64,000 nt of DNA from Hyphomonas sediminis. Lineage in GTDB: Bacteria > Pseudomonadota > Alphaproteobacteria > Caulobacterales > Hyphomonadaceae. The first letter of the stretch is position 1. Each line of letters starts with the position of its first letter. This document shows, piece after piece, positions 26,739 to 34,705 of this stretch. The notes beneath the pieces were generated by a model that was not told the DNA's origin, did no database searches, and saw nothing but the letters and a program-made list of their open reading frames with translations. A program made the position numbers and the translations under genes. The stretch lies in the NCBI RefSeq assembly GCF_019679475.1, contig NZ_JAIEZP010000001.1:1736001-1800000 (forward strand), read 5' to 3'.

Positions 26739-27398
26739 ATGCAGGAAGTGACCGCGTATACCTGGGTGCCAGACTTTGCGCAGGGGTTTGTGAAAGACCT
26801 CCGCGTGCGCTGGGCGCTGGAGGAGGCCGGAAGACCGTATACGGAGCGGCTGATCGATCACAAGCAGAAGCTGCAGGCCGAGCACCTGGCGCGCCAGCCA
26901 TTCGCGCAAGTTCCGGTGTTCCGGGATGATGAGGCTGAGCTGTTCGAATCCGGTGCTATCGTTCTGCGCATTGCCGAAACCTCCAAGGCGCTGATGCCGG
27001 AAAGTGTGGCTGCGCGCGCGCGGGTGGTAAGCTGGGCGTTTGCGGCGTTGAACTCGGTGGAGCCGTTTGTAGCGAATGTCACTGGCACCCAGCTTTTCCA
27101 TAGCAATGAGCCTTGGGCGGTCGGATACCTGGATACGGCGCGCGCCTCGCTGAACCAGCGGTTAGCGCGGCTATCTGGTTGGCTGAGTGGACGAACCTAC
27201 CTGGAGGCAGAGCGTTTCACTGCGGCGGACCTGCTGATGGCGAGTGTGTTGCGGGAGTTGGAACGCGATGGAACGCTTGCGCGTTTTCCCGATCTGGAAA
27301 CCTATTGCCAGCGTTGCGTTTCACGTCCGGCATTCGGACGGGCAATGGACGCGCAGATGCGGGTGTTCGCTGCGAATGAACCGGAAAGAATAACGTAG
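26739..27398 (+). CDS. Glutathione S-transferase family protein
   Basis: A 219-residue protein with an N-terminal thioredoxin-like domain (residues 1-80: TAYTWVPDFAQGFVKDLRVR, AQVPVF with the cis-Pro, and the glutathione-binding FESGAIV) and an all-helical C-terminal domain with the conserved FTAADLLMASVL segment near residue 168. It probably conjugates or reduces electrophiles with glutathione. The ATG at 26739 is used; the frame opens 10 codons earlier. It is the first gene of a five-gene run divergent from MarR, 11 bp before the next. Confidence 0.88.
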   Translation: MQEVTAYTWVPDFAQGFVKDLRVRWALEEAGRPYTERLIDHKQKLQAEHLARQPFAQVPVFRDDEAELFESGAIVLRIAETSKALMPESVAARARVVSWAFAALNSVEPFVANVTGTQLFHSNEPWAVGYLDTARASLNQRLARLSGWLSGRTYLEAERFTAADLLMASVLRELERDGTLARFPDLETYCQRCVSRPAFGRAMDAQMRVFAANEPERIT

Positions 27399-27409
27399 GA
27401 GGGTTCGCC

Positions 27410-27892
27410 ATGGCTGGTCTGGAAAAGAAGGTCCGCACCTGTCTCTGGTTTCAGAAGGAAGGGCTAAAGGCGGCCGAGTTTTACGTCTCATTGCTGCCAG
27501 ATAGCCGTATCGATGCCGTGTTTGAACATGGCAATGCGGAAGACCCGATGGTGGTGGAGTTCACGCTGGCCGGTGCGCCGATGATGATCCTTACGGGCGG
27601 GAACATGTACAAGCTCACACCAGCTGCATCGATTTCTGTTCTTACGAAAGATCAGGTGGAGACTGATGCGCTCTGGGAGGCGCTACTGGAAGGCGGTGGT
27701 CAGGAAAGCATGTGTGGCTGGCTGGAGGACCGGTTCGGCGTTGCCTGGCAGATCACACCGGAGATACTGCCTCAGCTGATCTGTGATGAAGACCGCGAGG
27801 CTGGACGGCGGGCACAAGCGGCGATGATGCAGATGCGCAAGATCGATATCGAGGCAATCAGGGCGGCATTTGCTGGGAAGGCCGTGCAATGA
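27410..27892 (+). CDS. VOC-family protein, PhnB/3-demethylubiquinone methyltransferase-like
   Basis: A 160-residue protein of the vicinal-oxygen-chelate fold, PhnB-like subgroup: VRTCLWFQKEGLKAAEFYVS start, PMVVEFTLAGAPMMILTGG and the closing SMCGWLEDRFGVAWQITPEI (pattern GWLxDxFGxxWQxxP), all landmarks of this group. Members of the fold bind or transform small molecules, often in resistance or detoxification. No methyltransferase domain is present in spite of the historic family name. It overlaps the next gene by 4 bp. Confidence 0.88.
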   Translation: MAGLEKKVRTCLWFQKEGLKAAEFYVSLLPDSRIDAVFEHGNAEDPMVVEFTLAGAPMMILTGGNMYKLTPAASISVLTKDQVETDALWEALLEGGGQESMCGWLEDRFGVAWQITPEILPQLICDEDREAGRRAQAAMMQMRKIDIEAIRAAFAGKAVQ

Positions 27893-28113
27893 GCGCTGAA
27901 AAGGTCAAAGGCCCTGCTTCATATTTTCCTTCTATCGAGAAGACTTACGGTAAGCCGGTTTCGCATTGGCTGAACGTTATTGAAGACATGAAGGCAACCA
28001 GACACCTGGAGATCGTCAGCAAGCTGAAGGAAGATCATGGCCTGGGGCATGGGCACGCCAATGCGCTCGTCGCCTGGCACAAGACAAATGGTACCAAGTT
28101 GCCGGGTGGATGA
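27889..28113 (+). CDS. DUF4287 domain protein
   Basis: A 74-residue soluble protein that matches the short DUF4287 pattern: KGPASYFPSIEKTYGKPVSH, then a helical part with KLKEDHGLGHGHANALVAWH. Function is unknown. Such domains are often encoded next to small-molecule-binding proteins, as here between two VOC proteins. The ATGA overlap with the upstream gene implies translational coupling. Confidence 0.85.
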   Translation: MSAEKVKGPASYFPSIEKTYGKPVSHWLNVIEDMKATRHLEIVSKLKEDHGLGHGHANALVAWHKTNGTKLPGG

Positions 28114-28126
28114 TGGAGGATTTATT

Positions 28127-28615
28127 ATGAGTACGAAGAAACCCGTCGTAGAGATCGCTGCGGAAACGGGGATGAGCCTTGTGACACCCCACCTGACTTG
28201 TGAGGGCGCCGCAGATGCCATCGCCTTTTACACGGCGGCGTTTGGCGCCGAAGAGATTTTCCGGATGCCTGGCCCGGATGGGCGACTGTTGCATGCTTCG
28301 ATCCGGATCAATGGGGCCGTCATCATGTTGAATGATGCTTATCCGGAGATGGGCGGGCATTCGCCGAAACACTATGGCGGAACGAGCGTGACCATTCACC
28401 TGATGGTCGATGATGCCGATGCCGTAGCGGCGCAGGCCGTGAAAGCGGGCGCGGCAACTGTGATGCCTGTCGCCGACCAGTTCTGGGGCGATCGCTATGG
28501 CATCGTCCAGGACCCGTTCGGCCATCACTGGTCTATCGCGACGCCGGCCTGGCCACCCAGGACATTCGATGAAATGCGGGCCGCTGCCGAAGCGGCGATG
28601 CAGCAACAGCAATAA
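28127..28615 (+). CDS. VOC-family protein, PhnB/glyoxalase-like
   Basis: A 162-residue VOC protein: SLVTPHLTCEGAADAIAFYT start, FGAEEIFRMPGPDGRLLHAS, and the closing GDRYGIVQDPFGHHWSIATP are typical of the PhnB-like group. The RBS is TGGAGGA before the ATG 28127; the open frame upstream overlaps the DUF4287 gene and is rejected. It differs clearly from the VOC protein at 27410, so the two are not a recent duplication. Substrate unknown. Confidence 0.9.
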   Translation: MSTKKPVVEIAAETGMSLVTPHLTCEGAADAIAFYTAAFGAEEIFRMPGPDGRLLHASIRINGAVIMLNDAYPEMGGHSPKHYGGTSVTIHLMVDDADAVAAQAVKAGAATVMPVADQFWGDRYGIVQDPFGHHWSIATPAWPPRTFDEMRAAAEAAMQQQQ

Positions 28616-28626
28616 GGAGATTGGTG

Positions 28627-29343
28627 ATGACATATTTAAGCGGATTTTTGCTGGCGGTGCCGACGGCGAACAAGGAGGCCTACCGCAAGATGGCGGAAGA
28701 GGCCTGGCCGATGTTCCGGGACAATGGCGCGCTGAGCATGGTGGAAGGCTGGGGCGATGATGTGCCTGACGGCAAGATCAACTCGCTCAACTCTGCCGTG
28801 ATGCGCACGCAGGAAGAGACGACGATGTTCTCGTGGATCACCTGGCCGGACCGGAAGACCTGTGACGATGGTCATCAAAAGATGATGGCCAGCATGGAAG
28901 GCCAGCCGATGCCGGAAATGCCTTTTGACGGCAAACGGATGATATTTGGCGGCTTTGAAATGCTTCTGGGCGATGCGACGGTAAGGGCAGGCTATGTCGA
29001 CGGAACGGTGCTGCCGGTACCGACAGCCATGCGAGACGCCTACAAGGCTGCGTCTATCAAGATGGCTGAGCTGTTCCAGGAATACGGCGCGATCACGGTC
29101 GTGGATGGCTGGGGAGCAGACCTTCCAGAAGGCAAGGTGAATGATTTCCACACAGCGGTTCTTCGCAAACCGGACGAAAGCGTCGTGTTTTCCTGGATCA
29201 ACTGGAAGGACAAGGCTGCGCGCGATGCGGGATGGGAAAAGATCATGGCGGACCCGCGTATGCATGAGTTCGGACCAGCGAGCGCCGGCGCTGATATGAG
29301 TCGGATGATTTATGGAAGCTTTGTTCCGCTGGTAAACGTGTAA
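28627..29343 (+). CDS. Tandem DUF1428 fusion protein
   Basis: A 238-residue protein made of two DUF1428 domains (dimeric alpha-beta-barrel type). Copy 1 (residues about 3-115) has YLSGFLLAVPTANKEAYRKM and MVEGWGDDVPDGKINSLNSA; copy 2 (about 120-235) has YVDGTVLPVPTAMRDAYKAA and VVDGWGADLPEGKVNDFHTA. DUF1428 proteins are normally a single domain of about 115 residues, so this is a fused dimer. AGGAG 7 bases upstream fixes the ATG at 28627; TTG and GTG codons just before it are in frame. Last gene of the operon. Confidence 0.88.
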   Translation: MTYLSGFLLAVPTANKEAYRKMAEEAWPMFRDNGALSMVEGWGDDVPDGKINSLNSAVMRTQEETTMFSWITWPDRKTCDDGHQKMMASMEGQPMPEMPFDGKRMIFGGFEMLLGDATVRAGYVDGTVLPVPTAMRDAYKAASIKMAELFQEYGAITVVDGWGADLPEGKVNDFHTAVLRKPDESVVFSWINWKDKAARDAGWEKIMADPRMHEFGPASAGADMSRMIYGSFVPLVNV

Positions 29344-29378
29344 GCCCGATATACTCGGACAGCCTCTTATCTGATCTC

Positions 29379-29405
29379 TGGGCGCCTTCGGGCGCCCATC
29401 TTTTA
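29379..29405 (+). terminator. Rho-independent terminator of the GST/VOC operon
   Basis: Perfect stem TGGGCGCC / GGCGCCCA (29379-29386 and 29391-29398) with a TTCG tetraloop, followed by TCTTTTA. It lies 35 bp after the DUF1428 gene stop. Confidence 0.88.
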
Positions 29406-29432
29406 TGGGCGTCCTTGGCGCAACGTGTTGCT

Positions 29433-31325
29433 TCAGGCGAGATGGCGATAGAGTAGTTCGGCGCGCTCGGAACCATATTCAGGAACTAAGACCCCGAGCA
29501 GCCGCAGGGCCTCAGCGGGCTGATGGTGCCTCGCGGCTTCGATAAGCTGCAGGATCTGCTTGCCGAAGAGTTCGCTGTTGATGGGCGGACAGCTGACCTG
29601 ATGGACGCCACTGACAGGAGTCGAGCGGAGCGCCTCATGCGGATAGGTCAGTTCTTCGTGCAGCTTTTCGCCTTCGCGAAGACCCATGATCTCAATGGCA
29701 ATGTCCACATAGGGCACTTTGCCTTTCAGGCGGATCATTGTCTCGGCGAGATGGCGGATCGGGATCGGTTCTCCCATGTCCAGCACGAATAGACCTGCTT
29801 CATCTTCCGCGCGCTGAAGAGCCGCCGCCTGCAAAACAAGTGCTGAAGCTTCTTCAATCGTCATGAAGAAGCGGGTGGCATCTGGGTCGGTGATGGTAAC
29901 CGGGCCGCCTTCCGCTATCTGGCGCTCAAACAGCGGCACGACGGATCCGGACGATCCGAGCACATTGCCGAAGCGCACCATAGCGCCGGCCATGCCAGAA
30001 TCTGCCATAATCCGACTGATGCACAGCTCCGCTAGGCGCTTGGTTGCGCCCATCACATTATCAGGGTCCACGGCCTTGTCTGTGGAGATGAAAACGAAGC
30101 GTTTGGCTCCGGCAGTCTTAGCCGCCTGCGCAACGATGTAGGCGCCGGCCACATTTGTCAGGATCGCTTCGCAGGCATGGCGTTCCATGAGGGGGACATG
30201 TTTGAGGGCGGCCGCGTGGATCACTATGTCCGGTTTGGCTGCCGAAAAGATGTCTGCCATGCGGGCTTCGTCGCGGATGTCGCCGAGGATGCAGGTGGCG
30301 TTCAGGTGCGGCCAGCGGCGCCTCAGCTCAAGTTCGATCTGATAGAGATTAAACTCCGAAAAATCGATGATCGTAAGGCAGGCTGGTTGCAGTTCCGCGA
30401 CCTGGCGAACGAGTTCCGAGCCGATTGACCCACCACCGCCTGTAACTAATACGCGTGCGCCCGTGAGAATATGCTGGACAGGTTGCATATTGAGTTGGCG
30501 TTCTGGCCGGGCGAGCAAGTCTGCCGGGTGGATCGCTTCGAGTATCTGAGCGGTTGCGTCATGCCCGAGTGCCATGATCTCTGCACCGTGGCGGGCGGTC
30601 ACTTCCAGAACCTGTAGCATGATCTCTGGTGCGCGTGCTGGCCCAGTGAGTGCGACCCATGGTGTTTCTCCATAGCGCAGCACCATGATTTCCAAAATGT
30701 CGTTCAGTTCCGTCAGGCTGCCCAGGATCGGCGCTCCGCGTACTGCGCGGCCAGGCTGTTGCGCGTCCATTTCGACAAGACCCAGTACGCGAACGGCCTG
30801 AGGCGAGCCCGGCGTTTCTAGACGGCGCAGAACGTCAATCCAGCTTTCCTGATCGCCCAGCAAAAGGATGGGCTGGCCGTCTTTCGGCAGTCTCTGGAAG
30901 ATTTGCATTGGGCGCTGCGTTGAGCGCCAGCGCGCAATCATCCGTCCACCGAAAAGAGCCACGGTCCAGAAGCCAATAGCCAGAAGGAGCGTGGGAACCG
31001 GCGCGGCCAGCGTATCGTTCAGCAAGACCATGCTAGGCAGATAGAAAAGTGCCGTCAGGCCGATGATCTGCACAAGGCGCCAAGCATCCGGGGCGCCTAT
31101 ATGACGCCATACCTGGCGATGGATGCCACCAAGCAGCAGCGCCGCAGAGGCCGAGATCATGAATGCGATCGTCGACAGCAGCCATCCTTGAACGTCGATC
31201 TGCGCGGGGCGATCCAGGCCGAAATAAGTATCTATGTGCGCCATCGTCATGGCGACGCCGGCCATGGCGATGTCAAACGTGAGGGTCAATGCCATGGCAC
31301 GCCGAGTGGCGTCTCTGGGTGTCAC
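29433..31325 (-). CDS. Membrane-bound nucleotide-sugar 4,6-dehydratase, CapD/WbpM/PglF-like
   Basis: A 630-residue envelope-polysaccharide enzyme. Four hydrophobic segments (residues about 10-130) anchor it, a Rossmann-like sensor region follows, and the catalytic extended-SDR domain (about 285-570) has VTGGGGSIGSELVRQ and FISTDKAVDPDNVMGATKRL, the WbpM-type active site. UDP-GlcNAc is the usual substrate. The GTG at 31325 is chosen because GGGAG lies 7 bases upstream; an alternative GTG lies at 31379. No glycosyltransferase or polymerase genes are adjacent, so its pathway is not visible here. Confidence 0.9.
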   Translation of the reverse strand: MTPRDATRRAMALTLTFDIAMAGVAMTMAHIDTYFGLDRPAQIDVQGWLLSTIAFMISASAALLLGGIHRQVWRHIGAPDAWRLVQIIGLTALFYLPSMVLLNDTLAAPVPTLLLAIGFWTVALFGGRMIARWRSTQRPMQIFQRLPKDGQPILLLGDQESWIDVLRRLETPGSPQAVRVLGLVEMDAQQPGRAVRGAPILGSLTELNDILEIMVLRYGETPWVALTGPARAPEIMLQVLEVTARHGAEIMALGHDATAQILEAIHPADLLARPERQLNMQPVQHILTGARVLVTGGGGSIGSELVRQVAELQPACLTIIDFSEFNLYQIELELRRRWPHLNATCILGDIRDEARMADIFSAAKPDIVIHAAALKHVPLMERHACEAILTNVAGAYIVAQAAKTAGAKRFVFISTDKAVDPDNVMGATKRLAELCISRIMADSGMAGAMVRFGNVLGSSGSVVPLFERQIAEGGPVTITDPDATRFFMTIEEASALVLQAAALQRAEDEAGLFVLDMGEPIPIRHLAETMIRLKGKVPYVDIAIEIMGLREGEKLHEELTYPHEALRSTPVSGVHQVSCPPINSELFGKQILQLIEAARHHQPAEALRLLGVLVPEYGSERAELLYRHLA

Positions 31326-31516
31326 GTTTGATACTCCCTTACACCTGTCAGCAGGGGCCAACCCCCCGAGTACTGCCACTCAATCAACCAAATTCAAAGT
31401 CGGAAACCATTGCGGAATGCGCAATTCTTTGCGGCAAAAATAGAGCAATTCCGTGGCGGAGTGGACGCAGGCCGCGCACAATGCTGAGTTCGGCGGGCTG
31501 GCCCCGCGAAGGACTG

Positions 31517-31593
31517 TGGTGGGCCCGGCAGGACTTGAACCTGCGACCAAACCGTTATGAGCGGTCCGCTCTAACCAACTGAGCTACAAGCCC
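31517..31593 (-). tRNA. tRNA-Ile2 (anticodon CAT, lysidine-modified)
   Basis: A 77-base tRNA with acceptor GGGCTTG paired to CGGGCCC and an encoded CCA end. The anticodon loop is CTCATAA. The surrounding TCATAAC...GGTCGCAGGTTCAAGTCC context resembles the isoleucine-2 tRNA and not initiator or elongator tRNA-Met, so C34 is expected to be changed to lysidine by TilS to read ATA. Confidence 0.88.
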
Positions 31594-31693
31594 CACAGCC
31601 GTGTCGTTTAAGGGCCGCAGCCTTGCCACGCAACGGCCTTGTTCGGAAGACAAGACAAGCATACCCAATTTCAATGAAAGTGAGGTGATGCCC

Positions 31694-32476
31694 ATGAAAC
31701 ATGCAACTTTGTCTGCGGTCGCGCTCGTTTTGGCCATGACGCCTGTCGCGTGTGCGCAGGGGGCCGCTGCCTATGCCGCGCCAGCCGGGAGCTCCCAGAT
31801 GATCCATCCCAATTCGATCCAGCCTGAAACGACGCTTCAGGTCTCTGCCGAAGGGCGCGTCGACAGGGCGCCCGATATCGCTTTTGTTACCGCTGGCGTC
31901 ACTGAAGAGCGCAAAACTGCGCAAGAAGCGATGGCGGCGCAGTCGGCCGCGATGAATGGTGTATTCAAGGCCATGGAGGCGGCTGGAATCTCTGAGCGGG
32001 ACATTCAGACTTCCGGTCTGAGCCTTCAGCCACGCTATGACTATGTCGAATCGGCTGGCCGCGATGGCGTTAAACGGGGCGAACAGAAGCTCGCCGGTTA
32101 TGTCGCTTCGAATCAGGTAACGATTCGCGTGCGCGACCTTTCTCGTCTCGGTGAAACACTCGATAGCCTGGTCTCCTCAGGCGGAAACACGCTGTCTGGC
32201 GTGAGCTTCGGTCTCGACAATGACAAGGAAGTGCGTGGTGAAGCGCGCTCGAAAGCCATGAAGGAAGCGATTGCGAAGGCAGAGCTTTATGCGTCAGCTG
32301 CCGGTCTGCGCGTCGCCCGAATCGTCACGATCACCGAAGGTTACGAATATTCCCCGCAACCAGCGCCAATGGCTCGGATGGCAATGGCTGCCGATATGAT
32401 GGAGTCGACCCCCATAGCGGGCGGCGAGGTCGGTATCACGGCGAACGTCAATGTGATGTTTGAGTTGACGAAGTAA
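31694..32476 (+). CDS. SIMPL-domain (DUF541) exported protein
   Basis: A 260-residue periplasmic protein with a signal peptide (MKHATLSAVALVLAMTPVAC) and a SIMPL/DUF541 domain: TTLQVSAEGRVDRAPDIAFV (residues about 45-65), the GLSLQPRYDY segment, and the paired repeats ending GEVGITANVNVMFEL. SIMPL proteins are linked to oxidative-stress resistance or outer-membrane upkeep, but a biochemical role is not established. The cysteine in PVACAQG could make it a lipoprotein. The ATG at 31694 is preferred over 31688 because GAGG is 8 bases upstream. Confidence 0.85.
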   Translation: MKHATLSAVALVLAMTPVACAQGAAAYAAPAGSSQMIHPNSIQPETTLQVSAEGRVDRAPDIAFVTAGVTEERKTAQEAMAAQSAAMNGVFKAMEAAGISERDIQTSGLSLQPRYDYVESAGRDGVKRGEQKLAGYVASNQVTIRVRDLSRLGETLDSLVSSGGNTLSGVSFGLDNDKEVRGEARSKAMKEAIAKAELYASAAGLRVARIVTITEGYEYSPQPAPMARMAMAADMMESTPIAGGEVGITANVNVMFELTK

Positions 32477-32516
32477 CCAGGCTCTTTGCGCCTCCTGGAT
32501 GTGCATGAAAATAAAG

Positions 32517-32552
32517 CGAGGCCGGACGCAATGCCGGCCTCGTTTGTTTTTT
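32517..32552 (+). terminator. Rho-independent terminator after the SIMPL gene
   Basis: Stem CGAGGCCGG / CCGGCCTCG (32517-32525 and 32534-32542) with an 8-base loop, followed by TTTGTTTTTT. It lies between convergent genes. Confidence 0.9.
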
Positions 32553-32569
32553 GGGATGTGCTTGCCGGA

Positions 32570-33835
32570 TTAGCGACGCAGTTGGCGCCTGGTGTAATCC
32601 GCAACAGCGGTGCCGGATGTTGCTTTGGCCGCCTGGCGAGCTTCATATTCCAGAACTGAGACGCTGCTTTGTGCCGGTTGGGGCACAATCTGTGGCGGGC
32701 CTGCCGTCACGCCTGTCTGAGCCGACTGGTAGCCTGACACGGTGAGCGAGTTAGGCACGTTGTAGTCCGGAGCCGCAATCTCCTCGACGATCTCGACTTC
32801 GGTCACTACCGCGTCGCCGGCGTCGCCTTCGGCAAACTCAGGTTCAATGGCAGGTATGGCGGCGGACTGAGGGCTGCCGGCGGCTTCGGCCAGGATGGCG
32901 CTTAGCGGGCGGCCATTTAGCATCGGCTCGGCGGCAGCATTCGGGTTCAGCGGGGTTTGCAGCGCAGCAAACGAGATCAGCTTAGCGTTCGGGTCGATCA
33001 CTTCGGGTGTCTGGCCGATGGCAACGAAGGCCGATTCGACCAGATCCTTCACATGGGCGTCGCGCGATTTGGCCGAAGCGCCCCCAAGCATGATGGCAAT
33101 GATGCGATGGCCATCACGCTCCGCAGAGGTCATCAGGTTGAAACCCGAGGCGCGGGTGTAACCGGTCTTGATGCCGTCAACGCCATCGACCGAGCCGAGC
33201 AGTTCGTTGTGATTCTTGTAGGACATCTTCCCCCAAGCGAAGCGCTGGGTCTGGAAGTAGTGGTAATAGTCGCCATGGTTGTCGATCAGCGCGTCCGCGA
33301 GGATGGCGAGGTCGCGCGCGGTCGTAAGCTGGGCAGTGTTGGGAAGTCCGGAGGCATTGCGGAAAGTCGTGTTCGACAAGCCAAGGCCGCGCGCTTTGTC
33401 CGTCATTTGGGTTGCGAACTTGCGTTCAGAGCCACCAAGGAATTCTGCAACGACAACTGCCACATCGTTGGCCGACTTGGTGACGAGCGCATAAATCGCA
33501 TCTTCGACCGTGATCACGTCGCCCGCACGCAGGCGAAGGTTTGACGGCGGCTGTGCAGCGGCGTTGCGCGAAATGGTCATCTGATCATCGAGGCTGACTT
33601 TGCCCGCGTCGATCGCATCGAACAGGAGGTACAGTGTCATCACTTTCGTGAGCGACGCCGGGTAACGCGGGTCGTCTTCATTACGCGCGTGCAGCACTTC
33701 GCCGGTATCGGCGTCCACAACGATTGCGGCGTACTTCTCAGCATGGGCAGCCGGCGCCAGAACGGCGGCGGTTATCGATACTGAGGCGGCGATGGCGGAC
33801 CCGCGAAGCGCGCGGGACCAGACTTCTGCTGCCAT
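32570..33835 (-). CDS. D-alanyl-D-alanine carboxypeptidase, DacA/PBP5 family
   Basis: Periplasmic enzyme of 421 residues that trims the terminal D-Ala from peptidoglycan stem peptides. A signal peptide (ends APAAHA) is followed by the three S11-family motifs: SLTK (Ser61, Lys64), the SAN of TKSANDVAV, and KTG in DGIKTGYTRAS. The C-terminal 120 residues are low-complexity and acidic, unlike the beta domain of PBP5. The ATG at 33835 is chosen because GGAGG lies about 9 bases upstream. Single gene, convergent with the SIMPL gene. Confidence 0.93.
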   Translation of the reverse strand: MAAEVWSRALRGSAIAASVSITAAVLAPAAHAEKYAAIVVDADTGEVLHARNEDDPRYPASLTKVMTLYLLFDAIDAGKVSLDDQMTISRNAAAQPPSNLRLRAGDVITVEDAIYALVTKSANDVAVVVAEFLGGSERKFATQMTDKARGLGLSNTTFRNASGLPNTAQLTTARDLAILADALIDNHGDYYHYFQTQRFAWGKMSYKNHNELLGSVDGVDGIKTGYTRASGFNLMTSAERDGHRIIAIMLGGASAKSRDAHVKDLVESAFVAIGQTPEVIDPNAKLISFAALQTPLNPNAAAEPMLNGRPLSAILAEAAGSPQSAAIPAIEPEFAEGDAGDAVVTEVEIVEEIAAPDYNVPNSLTVSGYQSAQTGVTAGPPQIVPQPAQSSVSVLEYEARQAAKATSGTAVADYTRRQLRR

Positions 33836-34073
33836 AGGCGGCACCCTCCAGAACTAAACTCGCCCCCGGACCATCCAAGGCTTAACCTAGATTCTGCCAA
33901 CTCTATTGACCACAGCTTAACGCAGGATGAGCGGACAAAGATTTGTAATCTTGGATCTCCATGCAAAGCCCGTGCAAAACGCCTAATGTTGCGGCGCACA
34001 AAATTTATTGCGATAGCGAAGAAATGTGCTATAAAGAGCACAGTCCAAGCCCCCGTATAAAAAGGATGTCCCC

Positions 34074-34490
34074 ATGGCTAAGACGACCAAGACGGCGCCC
34101 CGCGCGAAGGCAGAAGCCCGCCCTGCGGAAGCCGCTACGAAGAAGATCGAAGCCGGCATGGAGACCCTCGCAGGCTTCGCAAGCAAATTTTCCGAGTACA
34201 CCGAAGACGGCGTCAAAGCCCTCAAGGACAATGCTGCGCTCTCCACTGAGACGATGCGTGAAATCGGTAGCCGCAACATGAACTTCATGACGCAGGCTAT
34301 GGAGCAGGGTGTTGAGCTGACGCAGGCGCTTGCTTCGGCGCGCGATCCGCGCGAGCTGTTCGAGCTTCAGTCCGGCTTCGCCAAATCGATGTTCACCGCC
34401 TACACGACTGAAATGAAAGCGCAGACCGAACTTTGCCTCGGTGCCTGGCGTGAAGCGGCCAAGCCGTTCATGTCGCGCTTCGCCATGTAA
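34074..34490 (+). CDS. Phasin family protein
   Basis: A 138-residue helical protein of the phasin type: a Lys/Ala/Pro-rich N-terminus (residues 1-25), then amphipathic helices with GMETLAGFASKFSEYTEDG, LASARDPRELFELQSGFAKS and a short C-terminal hydrophobic helix. Phasins coat polyhydroxyalkanoate granules or other intracellular surfaces. No PHA synthase gene lies nearby. The upstream 240 bp is AT-richer than the surroundings, consistent with a strong promoter. A terminator hairpin follows. Confidence 0.85.
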   Translation: MAKTTKTAPRAKAEARPAEAATKKIEAGMETLAGFASKFSEYTEDGVKALKDNAALSTETMREIGSRNMNFMTQAMEQGVELTQALASARDPRELFELQSGFAKSMFTAYTTEMKAQTELCLGAWREAAKPFMSRFAM

Positions 34491-34546
34491 TTTCCCGCTT
34501 CAGGCGCCCCTCGGCGCTTGAGCGTAGAGTGCGCGCGTAGATTTTG

Positions 34547-34577
34547 AGAGGCTGGGCCGATTGGTCCGGCCTCTTTC
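34547..34577 (+). terminator. Probable terminator after the phasin gene
   Basis: Stem AGAGGC ... GCCTCT (34547-34552 and 34569-34574) with inner GGGCC/GGTCC pairing, followed by TTCT. It lies about 55 bp after the phasin stop. Confidence 0.65.
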
Positions 34578-34705
34578 TATTCCGGTCATACGTTTTTTGA
34601 GCAGCTGTCGCCACGTCCGGTGTTGCGGGACCATCAAACCGGGTTCGCCGGTTGGGCGAACCGGTCTATGCTTTCCTTGGCGGACAACGCGTGGGGAGAG
34701 CGGCA

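Noticed and set aside
29433..31593. Genomic island at tRNA-Ile2
   Set aside because: No integrase, no repeated tRNA end and no clear shift in base composition are visible, so an island is not annotated; only the isolation of the dehydratase is noted.
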